A DNA stretch of 64,000 nt from Magnolia sinica (GCF_029962835.1 NC_080583.1:2775001-2839000); one strand, 5' to 3'; counted from the first letter of the stretch, positions 11,597-25,924 are shown. Numbers and translations: made by a program. Notes: generated by a model not told the origin, from the letters alone.

Positions 11597-14500
11597 ATGT
11601 TCTCCATATCGGTCTCCGACGAAGATTCTGATGATCTCTCCGGAAAGGCGAGATCCCGGCACCGGAAGAAGAGAAGGAAACCGGGACTGCAAGGCAAGAA
11701 AGACACCATCCGTTGGATCTTCCGTACGATCCTGAGATGGTGGCCAGTCCTGATCTTCGTTCCCGCTATCATCTTCCTCCTCTTCCAGGCGCCCAATATC
11801 GGCCATGACCAAAATGACGAGCTGAAACCGAATCCCGTCGAGGATACGCCGGTGGGGAATCTGAATCAGCTCGGCGTCAGATACAGAGTCGTCAATGGCG
11901 TCAGAGAGCGTACGTTTGAATTCTTCCCACTCTTTTAAAAAAAAAAATAAATTTTAGTTAAATTTTTTTTTTTTTACAGATTTTCAAGAATTTTGTAGAG
12001 ATGGAACGATGAATTCCGTTGAACAAAATGCATTTTTCTTGAATTCAATTCAATTCATTTATGAGGAACTATCACATACACTTCAATGGATGAGAATTTG
12101 TGGCATCAGAGCCGGGCATGAGATGGGCCCCATTATGGAGATCGATGGTGGAAAAAAGAACAGGCTGGTTGGTGCGATCGCATCCCATCCAGTCATTAGT
12201 TCGGGCCACATTCATATGTTGAGTCGGACCATTGGCAGGTCGGATTTAAACCTTCCATTGTTTTCTTACAGGTGTCCTACCTCATTATTCCACCATCCTG
12301 ATCTTTGTGCCTGGCAATCTTAATTCGGGTCCACTTAGTACACAGATATATTGGCACGCCAGCTAGGATTTGACTGAAACTTACTGTCTGCTGAGTTGTA
12401 TGCTTGGTTTATGATACAAATGCTTGGTTTTCTTACACGATGTCATTGAGTGTGAACTTTGCTTCTTCAGTTCTGTTTTTCAGACTTCTGTAAATTATTT
12501 ATTTATTTATTTTTTTAAATGGAAACTTTAAAGAGAGTGAGATATTGCAGTTTGAGGATTTTTTTTTCCCTGAGATGGGAAAATGTTGGTTCTTTCTGTA
12601 ATTGAGGAATCTGAGAATGTTTGGGCTGTGTTGGGTATGAAAGTGAATTGATTTGCTAATATCCTCTTTAATCAAGAGGAGAGATGTCATTACAGAAAAA
12701 CACGTTTGCTAGTAGCGTGAAATTGCAGTGACGTTAATTACATGTCTAACTTGAAAGTAACATAATTGCATTTTGGGTCCAAGATCCTCAATACAAATGT
12801 TAATGAAGGAGATTATGTTTTGGTCATTGGCACTCCATCAGGCTAGCAATTGCAATTCATAGTGCATCCAAAAGCATTCTTAGTATCATTTTTTCTTGGT
12901 TTGATTTTGATAGTTGCTGTTTCAAATTGAAGTGGATGAGTTTTATATGCATGATAGAATTGCTTGTTTGACATAATCCTAGTATCTAACCTGGTCAAAG
13001 TTTTCATAATTAGGAATTCACTGTGTCCCGATGCATCAAAGACATGAATAGTGGCCTTGATGTACCCATTCCATGCAAGTAATGCACTTGGCTTGGTGAT
13101 CAACAGATCAAGACCATTGATCTAATTGGTCTCCTTGGATGGTGGATGACCCAAAAATCTTCCACATTGGAAAGTCCTAATCCTTCAATGGGGGGCCTAC
13201 CAATAGATGGTTTAGGAAAACAATGCTGGAAAGAAAGGCCAAATGATTAGATCATTGCAATGTTACAACTTGGAAGACTTTCAGACATTCCCCAGCCGAA
13301 GCGATGCTCATGAGTTTGCTGGTTTGGATCATTGGAACTATGGGCCCAACTTGTAAGTAATAGGTGAGTTGTGACACAACTCTAGATACATCAGGATTCT
13401 AGGGAACACTCTAATTTCTCTTACATAGCTCCCTAAACATTACGTACTGATTCAAAACATATTCTTTATTTAATAAATCATTAGTTTGATGGTTCATTAA
13501 CCATATTTAATGTCAATCGCATGCTATAAATGTCATAGGATTTCACAAGTCATAGTTGCAAATGTCTCATAAGTTACAAGTTTACAAAATGACCTAAAAA
13601 ACTAAGGGTTGACTTGGATCCTTGCGTTGTTCAATCCTAAGTTTGCCATGGTTCTGAATAACGGTATCGGCCATCGTGGAAAAATGATACAATATGGCAT
13701 CGGGGCTGTATCGGCCTGTATCGCTCAGATTTTTTTGAAGAAAAAAAGAGAGAAAAAATAGGAAAAAAATGAGATATTCACAAATCTATTATAAATTTTT
13801 TTTGTGTGTTTTGTCCATGTATTCAATGGTGTATTGGACCATTCTTTGGTAAGAATGCTGTCCTAGTAGGTTGACCTACTGCAGGTTATCGTGTTGATTT
13901 TTTTTTTTTTTTTTAAATGTAAACTGTTGATATATGTTATAAATTAATATCATATATTGCTAATAGCCTAATATGATTGTATAGCAACTCTTGGACTATT
14001 TAGTATGATCTATTAAGTATCCAAGAAGTATCACTACTCACTAGTCTAGTCATTAGTATTGTGCTTGCTTGGAGAATACGTTTGTATATAACAATGTAAG
14101 TGTAGAAATACTTAGTACTTACCAATTTTCTTAGACGTGAATAATCTCTAAAAGGGTTCATTCAGGAGAGTTTGAGTCCATGTGCCATGCCAAGCCTCCT
14201 CATGCCTAAGAAAGATGACATTTGGCGCATGTGCATGGACAATCAGGCTATTAACAAGATCACAGTTAAGTATCAATTTCTTATACCGCATCTTGATGAC
14301 ATATTGGATATGATGGCTGCTGCCACGATCTTTTCCAAGATTGACCTTAAAAGCGGTTATCATCACGATTCACCCAGGAGATGAATTGAAGAGAGCCCTC
14401 AAGACGAAGGACGGGCTATACAGGTGGTTAGTCATGCCTTTTGGCTTGACTAACGCTCCGAATACATTCATGAGAGTGATGACCCAGGTGTTGAGGCCCA

Positions 14501-17500
14501 TTATGGGTAAGTTCCTGGTGGTATGTTTTAACGATATACTCATTTATAATACCTTCAAGGAACAACACCTCTACCATTTGAAGCAACTTCACGGGGTCCT
14601 TAGAAATGATAAGTTATATGCCAACTTGAAAAAGTGTTCTTTCATGTTTCATCTGAGGGCATGACTACGGATTTTGAGAAAGTTAAGGTTATAGTAAGTT
14701 GGCCTGAATCGCAAACCATTCATGAGGTGCGTAGCTTTCACGGTTTAGCCACTTTTTATAAGCAGTTCATTCGAGGTTTTAGTTCTGTTATGGCGCCCAT
14801 CATGGATTGCATTAAAAAGGGGGAGTTCAAATGGACTAATGCTGCCTCGAAGGTATTCAAAGAGATTAAGGGCAGAATGATTGGGGCTCTTGTCATGTGC
14901 CTTCTTGGCTTTTCTAAAGTCTTGGAGGTTGCATGTGATGCATCTGGAGTAGGTATAGGTGGAGTGCTTAGCCAAGAAGGGCACTCTGTTGCCTATTTTA
15001 GTGAGAAGTTGAATGAAGCGAAACAACGATATTCTACCTATGACAATGAATTCTATGCGGTAGTCCGATCTTTGCGACAATGACGACATTATTTACTATT
15101 ATAAGAGTTCTTCTTGTTTTTTGATCAAGAGGCCTTGCGATAACTCAACTCCCAAAAGAAATTAAACCCAAGGCATGCCAAATGGGTTGAGTTTCTTTAG
15201 GAGTATACTTTTGTTTTGAAACACAATACCAGGGTTGAGAATAAACTTGCCGATGCCCTTAGTCGTAGAGTGGTGTTGCTTCAATCCATGAGTGTGAAGG
15301 TCACTGGGTTCGAATAATTGAAAGGAGAGTATTTTGCGTGCCTAGATTTTGAGAAAGTGTACATGTCACTTTTGAATGACCGGTCGAGGAGTGATGGTGG
15401 GTTTGTCTCGATCGATGCGTTTTTATTTAAAGGCGACAGACTCTGCATTCCCCTCCCCACAATTCCCTTTAGGATTTCCTAGTTTGGGAACTTCATGCCG
15501 GAGGAGTAGCCGGTCATTTCGGTAGAGGCAAGACTATTGCCCTTGTCGATGATAGGTTTTATTGGCTCTAACCTCAAGCGAGATGTGACCAAAATCATCG
15601 GACAATGTAGGAAGCCTGTTACGATGTCTTTTGGGTGACTATGTTAAGACTTGGGATTCAGTTTTACCACTCGTAGAGTGTACATATAATAGTTCATTCA
15701 ATTGGTCGATAGGCATCGGTCCTTTTGAGGTAGTGCATGGTTTCAAGCCTAGGAAGCCTATAGATCTCATTCCCATGTCAGTCTCATATACCCTCAGAGT
15801 TTGCAGATGCATTTGCACAACACATTCATGATTTGCACGCCAAAATTAAGAAACAAATTAATGTGAGCAATGAAAAGTACAAAATATTTGCTAACTCTCA
15901 TTGCGAGTTTAAACAGTTTCAGATATGAGATTATGTGATGGTTCGAGTAAGGCCAGAATGGTTTTCGCAAGGGGCCGTGAAGAAATTACATGCCCGCAGT
16001 GCAGGACCTTATGAGATAATGAAAAGATTGGGTACCAATGTGTATGCTGTAGATCTTCCACCTGATATGGGCATTATGATGCAGGACAATTAACCACTTG
16101 CTCTAAAAGCTCGAACTGTTAGAGTATGACAAATTAATCCCTTTATCTCATAGCCCAGGCCCCACATCTCATGGGTTAGGACCTCGACCGAACCCCCTTA
16201 GTGGGCCCCAAATCACATGGGCCGCCCACCTCGAGTGTATCCCCACATCCCACGGGCTACCCCACTCGAGCCCGGTGTGAAATGCGCATTAATCACCCCT
16301 GGTAAGGAGTCTCGAACACGAGACCTCCCCCTTGGGCCCCAAATCGCATGGATCACTCACCTCGAGTGTGCCCCTGCATCCAACAGGCGACCCCACTCGA
16401 GCCCAGTGTGAAAATGCCCCTGCATTAATCACCCCCGGTGAGGAGTGTCGAAGACGAGACCTCCCGCTTTGATACCAATTTGATGCAGGACAATTAACCA
16501 CTTGCTCTAAAAGCTCGAACTGTTAGAGTATGGCGAATGAATCCCTTTATCTCATAGCTCAGGCCCCACATCTCATGGGTTAGGACCTCGGCCAAACCCC
16601 CTTCGTGGGCCCTAAATCACATGGGCCGCCCACCTCTAGTGTGTCCCCGCATCCCATGGGCTACCCCACTCGAGCCCGGTGTGAAATGCGCATTAATCAC
16701 CCCTGGTAAGGAGTCTCGAACACGAAACCTCCCCTGTGGCCTCAAATCGCATGGGTCACCCACCTCGAGTGTGCCCCTGCATCCAACAGGCGACCCCACT
16801 CGAGCCCAGTGTGAAAATGCCCCTGCATTACATTAGTTCTACATTCAATGTGAAAAATCTTGTGTCTTACAAGGGTGCAACAATTTCGCCTGCTAGCCTT
16901 TATTCCAATCCTCACATTGACCCAGATGGTGGTGCCCTCGACCTGCTCGATGTGCCCCATGACCCATGGCCCTTGCCAGACTATTCTTCACAGTTTTTGC
17001 CTTCTTTACCATCCATGCCTACCAAAAGAGGAGATGGAAGGTATTTTGGATGAACATGTGCTTTCTATGAGATATGAAGGTTTCTAGAAATATCTTATCA
17101 GGCGAAAGAAAATGCCAAAGTCAGATAGTACGTGGATTACATGGATCGAGCTGTAGAGACTAGACCCGGATCTCGTAGAGCGTTATTGCGGTTTTATTTC
17201 ACCAAATGCGAACTCCTCTCAGCTGAGGGGAGTTGATAAGGACATCATAACACCATCAAGAGTATACGAGAGGAGGATAAGAGCTTTGGCCCCGGTTCCA
17301 ACATCTCTATAGTTGGATGATCACTATATGGGGCCTGAATCAAGTACATAACTGTATTGGAATACCCCATATGTATGTTTATGCATCTTTGAAGGCCCCA
17401 CATTGGGAAAATGCATGTGGGATGCGTATATGAGCTTATTAGAGACATCTAGATTGTTGGATTGATTGGATGCCCTTATCGAACCATTGGATCTCGCACA

Positions 17501-20500
17501 TGGACCCATTGGACACGATGAAGCCATTGGGATGGCTTAGTTTAGTTATTTTGTTTATCTATTTTAGGTATTTTGGTTTATTTTATTTTTTAATTGAAAG
17601 AAGGGTATTTTGGACACATTTTAGCGATAAAGGTATTTTTGTTATAAACACCCCCAAAGACTATAAAGAGTTGGGTGTGTGAAGTTCAGGGATTGTGATG
17701 CATTGAAATAAAATTCTCTTTTTTGCTTTAAGCAAAGAAAACCTCCTGTGATTGGAGTTGGTGTGAAGCCATGGAGTGATTCCAACTTATCTCTCTCTTA
17801 TTCTTTTCATTCAAGATATTCTCTTCACTTTTCTCTTCTTCTTCTTCTTCTTCTTTCTCTCTATTTCTATCTATTTCTTTTGTTTCCACCTAAATCCCAT
17901 CTCTATCATCTCAAAACGATCTAAACCCAGACCATACCCGAATCATACAATCGTATGCCCCCTTGTCCGTTCGACTGTACGAACACACAACCGTACGACT
18001 GTCCGTACGGCTAACCCCTTTCCTCCTTTCTTTTCCTCTTTTGATCCTTGATCCTTTTCCCTCAAATCCAACCTTAAGCCCAAAACCTAAAAACCCTAAC
18101 GTAGAACCTAGATTCCCAAAACCCTAATTTCCAAAAAAAAAAATATCTAATTCCCAAATCTTAGCTTCCCTAATCATAAAACCCTTATCCAAAATCTTCC
18201 CAAATCTCAAAATCCTAATTCCCAAATCTCAGCTTCCCTAATCCAAAATCTTCCCAAATCTCAAAATTCTAAGTCCCAAATTTTAGCTTCCCTAATCATA
18301 AAACCCTAATCCAAAATCTTCCCAAATCTCAAAATTCTAAGTCCCAAATTTTAGCTTCCCTAATCATAAAACCCTAATCCAAAATCTTCCCAAATCTCAA
18401 AAAATTCCCAAATGCTAGCTTTCCTAATTCCAAAACTTTAATCTAATTCCCCCATTTCCTAGTTCCTAAAATTAATCCTAACCTACCAAAACCCTAATAA
18501 AGTCAAGTGATTCCCTTGAATTAAGATTAATCTCTATGCTAGATGGAAGTTCTACCTTCCATAGGTCCTAATTGATTAATATCTTCTAAGATCTCATTGG
18601 GGATTATTGTTTGGTTTGAACTCGGGCATATATAATACTGGAATTCTTTAAATTTGTGATAGGTTAGTTTTATTTTGTGCTTTGATTTCTCTAATTAATC
18701 CGTTATTTGATTTTATTCTTTCATCTTAGGTTAGATCATTCGTCTTGCATCACCTAACCTCTAATTCGTGGACACTTGTTTGTTGAAATAGGACTATTGG
18801 ATATCTTTCATTTTTAAATGTTGAATAAATTTCCAACAATCCAATAGGCAAATAATTAAAGATGTATAATTTTTGGTCCTTGATACATCTAAACTGAGGC
18901 CTATAATTTGGACAGTTTATTTTGAATTACATGAATGCCATGTGTGCAATTTCTAAGCGCCAACTATAGTGATGCCTTGAAGGCTCGCTCCCCAACTGAA
19001 AATTTGAAGGGAGTATGGTTGGAGGAAGTGGTTTCCAAATCTGTCAGGACTCTGGATAGGTACTGCGCAATATTTAGGTGTGTAGTATGATTTTGCATGT
19101 CGGCATGATTGGTCTTCTGACGGATGCTAAGGTTTCAGCTCAAGAGGCATTGGATTGGATTTATATGGATTCCAATCCTCTTCATGTGTCAGTGTAAGTC
19201 ACCCATGGTCGGAGGTTGAAGCTTTGGACCCTACCGGCTGCAACAACTGGAAAGTCAGAATTGCCTTGGATCAACTAGATAGGTGTTAAGGTGGGAAGAA
19301 CAGTTCGAGTTTTGGGGGTCCTAGTGTAGGGTGTTAAGGTGGGAAGAACAGTGGGAGTTTTGGTGGTCCCAGTGGAGGGAGAACTTTGAAATTCTTCGGA
19401 ACTGGGAAAAGAAGGAAAAGCGTAATCATGTGTTCTCAGCTTTTCCAGCAGAGGGGACGGCCAGAGGCAAGCATGAGATCTTGACCTATCCTTGTCAGTA
19501 AATTACATCAAGGAACAGCTCTTTGAACGAGCCTAGAGTTAGTGGTTTGAGATCTAAAGGCCGGGGAAAGGATCGAAGAGCAGAGGCCAATGAGAATCTC
19601 TCCTAGAATGTTAGGGGTATTGGCTGTCCCATGAAGAGAGCCCTGATTAAGCAGGCAATTAAATCCCTAAAGGTGCAGATTGTAACGTTGCAGGAGACTA
19701 AGCTGAGGGAGCTATTTGAGGCTATTGTCAAGTCAATCTAGGGTAATTGTAACAGACGCAAATGGGAGAGCCTGAGCTATGAGGGGGCTTCTGGTAGCAT
19801 TGTCGTAATTTGGGACAATGATCTGTATGAGAAAGTGGATTGTCAGTCAAGCGAGTTCCTGGTCTCCATTACCTCCTCTTCTGGAATGGTGGTTTGTGCT
19901 TGGTTTTCACCTCTGTGTATGGGCCTATGGGCCTAATTCTTCAGCTGAAAGGTTGTCTTTTTTGGGAGGAGCTTGACTGAATGGGTCAGAAGTGGAACCT
20001 CCCTTTGTCCATGTGGGGGGATTCCAACTTCGTCAATTTTAAGTCGGAAAGTAGAGGGCAACTAGATAACGAGAAGTCTTTCGGTATTTCCAGAATGGGT
20101 TAGAAGAATTGGTATGGTGTTTTCTTCTTTTGGCTGTCCTAGCCTAATAATATTTCCATCTTTCAGTAAAAAAAAAAAAAGAAAAAAAAAAAAAGAAAAA
20201 AAAGAAAAAGAAAAGAAAAGAAAAAAGAAATGATAAGGTAGATCTCTCTACGTGTGGGGCCTTATTTACCTGGTGAAACAACCAAAGCAATCTGGTAATG
20301 CTGTGAATTGATAGGTTCCTTGCATCCAGTGACGGCGCTTTGTAATTCTCACCTGTCCTTCAATCTGCTGGCTCAAATCCTACCTTAGTTCTTCAGCTGA
20401 ATGGTCGTCTTTTTGGGAGGAGCTTGACTGAGTGGGTAAGAATTGGAACCTCCCATTGTTCGTGTGTGGGGGACTCCAATTTCATCAATTTAAGTGGGAA

Positions 20501-23500
20501 TGGAGAGGGCAACTAGATAATGAGAAGTCTGTCAGAATTTGCAGATTGGGTTAGAAGAAATGGCATGGTCGATCTCCCTATGGGTGAGGCCTTATTTACC
20601 TGGTGAAACAACCAAAGCAGTCTGGTAATGCTGTGAATTGATAGGTTCCTTGCATCCAGTGACTGGGCTTTGTAATTCTCAGGTGTCCGTCAATTTGCTG
20701 GCTCAAATCTTACCTTTAGAGGCTTAGACCACTGCCAACGGTAAACCATTTTACTAGTGTAGTTGCATGAGGGTGACTCAGTCTAAATCACTCCGACTTG
20801 TCGGAATCGACCTGATATGGGCGATTATGTGGCAGTTCAGAACAAGTTCCCCCCCACTATTGTGTACAGGTGGTGTGTACCAAGTCACTTGGGACTGAAA
20901 CTGGTACATTTCAGGCAATACATACCAGTTTCAGCTGATACTTCCAAGTCTTTTTCCCAGTCCACACTGCCAATCAAACAAGAGATCAGACAATCTGGGA
21001 ATAGACCAGTCCAGGATTGACCACTCCTAGAACTCACAATTCTCAGGCTGGGAATTTCTGCCATCCAAATAGCCCCTAAAATTCTATAACTTTCCGTCCA
21101 TTGCCTCACACGCCATTAGCGAACTTGTAGCATGTGACATGTTCTCATTTTATAAATATAGGAAGGGTTGCTTTTAGAACATAACCTATCATCTGTTATA
21201 TCAGTGTGAAAAGGTAATGATTAAATATTACATATCAGTGCTATTATGTTCACAAAGAATGGCATGAGGGGCTTAGTAATGGATAAGCTGACAGTTTGTG
21301 TTAATAGCATTAATTATTTTTTTTTTCGTCTTTTTTTTTTTTTCCCCGTTGCATTTCAAGAGTAAGAAATCCTTGTTATTGCAACATTTCATTTCTAGGC
21401 ATCTTCTCATTGATGGCACGTTTTTTTACTTATAATGTCTCATGATGCTTAAAGCAATTCTGTTCTGTTGACTATTTCATGACTTGTTTGGATGTTTTTC
21501 CTGAATCTTATCAGCTTGCTTGAAGATCCTGCCTCCAAATGAGATCCAGCGCTTGGAGTTTCCTGCAGATGTGGAGCCTGACTTTCCTGTTAAAAGAGTG
21601 GTATACAAATCAGCCAGTGAAGATACATCTCATATTGGAGGTGATGGTCTTCTATTACGACAGTATACAAAAGCTACCAGATTTAATTTATTTACTGGAA
21701 ACCAAACATTGGAAGAGAGAGCAGAAAGTTTTAAGGTTTTTATCTGCATCCATATGCTTTAATGTCGTCTGTTAATGAATATGTGCTCAACACCATCACA
21801 ACAGGACATTTCCATCTTTTAATGCTGAGATTATCTCAGTAGACTATCTTACATGTTTCTAAGGGCATGTTTGGATACACGGAATCCATGTGGAAATGGA
21901 AATTGTTCCACTGACAAGACAGTTGGGCTGTTTGGATATGTGGATTCTGTACAGTAATCACTGCACCTATCTATGGTTAGAATGCTCTGGCACAGGAAAC
22001 AAGGATGACCGCTGTTTATTGAATTTGAGGATTCTGCTTGCTATCCAAACAGGCATCCCATTTTTGGAATCCTACTTTCTACAGTGACCATGGAAATTAT
22101 CATTGTACATGGAATCCCTGTATCCAAACATGCCCTAAAGTTGTTGCTTTGTGATTGGTGTTGCTTCTCTCTTGCTGAATTTGGTCTCGTGTTCAATTTA
22201 TTGTATCGGTGTTGGGTGAACATGAATGTTTCAGGTGAGTGAAACTGCTGTGGTGAATTGTGGTTTCTACAGTGAAAATGGAGGTTTTAAGATATCTGAT
22301 GAAGACAAAGCTTACATGCAATCGTGCAAAGCTGTCGTGTCTACTTGTGCATTTGGTGGTGGAGATGATCTGTATCAACCTATTGGAATGATGGAGGCAT
22401 CGCTTAGAAAGGTGATCTTATACCTTGAATATCTCCTGCTACTTATTGTTTTTTGTCATGCTTTGTTGCCTTTTGTGTATCTAAGATTCTTTTGAGATGC
22501 AGGTTTGTTATGTGGCATTTTGGGATGAAATAACTCGCTCAACTCACGAAGCAGAGGGGAAGAGAATTGGTGAAGACAGTATGATTGGCAAATGGAGAAT
22601 TGTTGTTGTTAAGGATCTTCCTTTCACGGATCAACGACTGAATGGTAAAATTCCCAAGGTAATGAACAGTTATAGTTTGACATTGCCTTGAAGTTTCTTC
22701 TTCCGGATGTTCATGCACATCTGTTTCTCGATTCATGAATTGTAATATCTTGGCATTGTTTTGGTTCCTGCCTTTTTATATTATGAATTGCATTATCATC
22801 ATCATCATCATCTTCACTGTCGTGGTTATCCTTGTAATCGTCATTGTCATCATTGGCGTTGTTGTCTCCTTTTTTTTTAAAAAATAAATATTTATACTTT
22901 CAACACATCACTCAAAAGGACGTATATATTGACGTTTTGAGTAAAACGTAGAACCAATAAGATTTTGTCTAATTCTATAATTTCAAGTTCATCACCATTT
23001 TTTCTTTTCCACCTATTTTTGGTTGTTTGAATATGAATTCTTAGGACCTAAGCTCCCATTGAAATGTGATTTGAAGAAAATGAATTGTTTTACCTGCCAA
23101 AACTGTTTGCTAGTTATATAAAAATTCAGAAGCGAATGTTGAGATCAACTATTCATCTCCTTGCTGTAGGTACCATGAACTTTAAAATGAATTGCAATAG
23201 TCTCATGTGATTTGCGAAGTACCTTCTTTGCACTTTTGGTCATAGAACATTTTTTCTTAGGTAATGACATTTTTTTTTTTTTTTTCTTTTCTTTTCTTTT
23301 CTGGTAAAAGACTGGGATCCCAGCCATTAAGGTAATAAATAAGAGTCACCATTCACCACCATATAAGGATTATCGGGGTAGAACTTCTTTAGCAAATACA
23401 TCCGGCATGGAGTTAGTCTCTCTAGCAACTACTCTAAAAGAGATTAAAAAATGGTGAATCAGCCCCCTAATTTCATTTATACAAAAGCTTCCAAGGAACC

Positions 23501-25085
23501 TGAATTGATCTAGGGGATCATGAAACTGCAGTTTTGGAATTCCTTTCAATAATAAGCTGGAAGGAGCCAATGGTGGCTTTAGCCAATCACAACCTAGTCT
23601 TTATTGCTTCTAAATCCGCCTGGTTAGAATCCCGATTCTAGTAGGTCTCAAAAACAAAAAACAAACTTGATCTTGCCCTTTTCATTGTTATCAATACCCC
23701 CTCCACTAGATCACCCTAGATTAAGGTGTTTTGTATCTGTTATGATATGCCAGTAAAGGCCGATACGTATAGGTAATGTCCATGACCGTTATGTGATACA
23801 AGGGTGAAATGGGGCAATTGCTTTTTTGGGACCGTATCGGCCGTTATGGGCCATAACAACCGTTACCCCTGTAACGATCGAAAAATGGCCACTTTATTTT
23901 TCCTATTTAAATCCAATTTTCTCCTCATTTTTATTGTCACTTCTCGCAGTCCAAAAACTCTCATAGATCATTTTACAACAGATTTTGACCACTCTTACTA
24001 TAATTTTTAAGATTAAAACCGTATATTGAAGTGATTTGAGAGAATAGAAGCTCCAATGACCTTTTTTTCAAAAGATTGAAAAAGTTAGTATTTATACATT
24101 TTTTCTAGTTCTAATGCTTGATTGTGATGTGTAAACATTAGATACATATTAATCATGTTCACAAATTCACTAGACAACCTGATACCACACTCTCACCAAA
24201 GAGTGGACCGTTATACTACTATAAATATGTTCAAAACAAAAAATGAATACATATTTGGAATATTTATATTATTCTGGATTTTATATATATATATATATTC
24301 AGAAATTTTTAGGCAAAAGAAAATTTTCAACCGCTACGGGGGTCATGGCGGTCGTTATGCCCCTGTATCATCTATGGCCGATACCCGTATCGGTAATAGT
24401 GCTGACCGTTACAGCCACCGTTACCGATACGGAATACCTTGCCCCAGATTTTCCTAGTGCTTGTCTAGATTGAGCTTCCATCAACCCAAATGATCCGTGC
24501 ATTGATTAGAATCCCTCATCATCCCTAACAATACAACTACACCAAATCGCCGTAGGTTTCCCAAAGAGCACCTGTTTGCACTGAGCTTACATCAACCCAA
24601 GCAAACGAGATGCAGTGCTCTAAAAGGACCTGCTTAATACTGCACAGTGAAGGATTTATGGTCAATGTGACATAATGTATGTACACATACATACATAATG
24701 TACGTATGTACACATATATAAGCACATATGTGTGTGCAATAAAGCTCATGTACGTGTAGATGTGCGACAATCGAGATCCAATCCATCCATCCTGAGTGGT
24801 CTATGTGTTTTCCCAAAAATAAATCTGGTCCAGTCAACAATGTAGGCCCCATTGTTGGAAACAGGTTGATGGGTTAGAAAACTTAAGCCAAAAATTTCGG
24901 AGCTCTTAATTTGTTTTGCTAAATGTGGCCCACCTGACCAGTGGATCAACCTGATTCCCAGGCTAGGTCATCAATACAGTGGTGCCATTCCGATAGATGG
25001 ATTGGAGCTCAGATCGGTTGTGCCATGTTGGCACATTTGTGGCATGTACATGAGCTTTATTGCACGTGTATGGGCTTAGCAAAGA

Positions 25086-25145
<60 letters not shown>

Positions 25146-25924
25146 CACATGCACAGAAATTCTCCCCATATGTGCGAGCAAAAGGGGTGCGGCTTGGGTG
25201 GGCTCCACCATGATGTACTTCCAAAATCCACTTTGCCCATCAGGTGTGTGAATGCATTTTAGGGTTGGGCTAAAAAACCAGGCAGATTCTTGATTCAGGT
25301 GGGCCACACCAAGGGAAACAGTTGGGAGGGAGGCACCCACCCTTGATTTTTTACCGGGTTCACCATGATGATTATGTAAAATCCACTCTCACCATCAGCT
25401 GTGGCATACATGATTTATACAGACAGACACACACATATTTGCTAATGTCCCCACCTTAATGGGGATGTTAGCAACGTCCCCAAAGCATGGGATGCCTAAT
25501 CATCAATTTGAACTGTTCTCTCTTCCGTACAGCTAGGGACAAGCCATGGTGCAAAATCACGCCAATCGTATTTGATCAGTTGGAAATGGAAAATCAAGTT
25601 TAAGTGGAGAAACAAAATAGGTCCAATCATTGTTTTGAAACATCTAATTGTTAGATCCCACTTTGTATTGCTTATGATTCCAAAGTTGCACTTTGGTTCG
25701 ATGATTCTAACCATATGATCTGTCTCTTGAACGATGGATGGTTCTAATAAATTGGCCCCATTCAAACGGTAAGGATCATCTGATTAGTGTCATTTTTGTA
25801 CCATGGCTTGCTCCCAATGGTCCTATTGAATGAACCGTATTGATTGATGATTGGGTGTCCCAGTGGCATGCAAAAGGTTAGGGAATGTTGCTGAACTTGC
25901 TAACGTCCCCACAGAGGTGGGGAC

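Larger units (their letters stand above)
14156..18752 (+). mobile_element. Broken Ty3/Gypsy chromovirus, 5' end not seen
   Basis: This is an LTR-retrotransposon fossil in intron 1, in the same direction as the host gene. Parts in order: reverse transcriptase (about 14156-14660, with the MPFGLTNAP motif), RNase H (about 14640-15085), the later part of integrase (about 15490-16070 and 16836-16930), a chromodomain-like tail (about 17040-17200), a purine-rich tract, and a 3' LTR that probably starts at 17233 (TGATAAGGACATC). The LTR end is near 18752 but is uncertain. The chromodomain marks it as a chromovirus. It is broken, with several breaks, and is old. The TRIM at 16077-16830 inserted into it. 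Confidence 0.85.
18930..20760 (+). mobile_element. L1-type LINE fragment with endonuclease domain
   Basis: From about 19593 the plus strand reads as an L1 endonuclease: [43 protein letters not shown]-like. Later parts, up to about 20740, match the segment before the usual SDHCP motif. The first codon of the usual SWNVRG motif's tryptophan is a stop (TAG), and further stops and frame changes make it a pseudo-element. Upstream sequence (18930-19590) may be the end of ORF1 and includes a 50-bp doublet at 19283-19380. No reverse transcriptase was found. Confidence 0.7.

Noticed and set aside
11527-11812. Two 89-codon frames opposite exon 1 of the DUF616 gene
   Set aside because: They are antisense shadows of an exon whose plus-strand product fits the TOD1 family.
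16217-16836. Open frames in the TRIM repeats as a duplicated gene
   Set aside because: They repeat because the LTRs repeat; no protein family is recognisable.
18080-18420. AAACCCTAA motifs as an interstitial telomere
   Set aside because: The motif occurs once per 68-bp unit within LTR-like DNA and is never in direct tandem.
24941-25340. Open frames through the (TC)n run in intron 4
   Set aside because: They are low-complexity frames created by a microsatellite and a foldback repeat.
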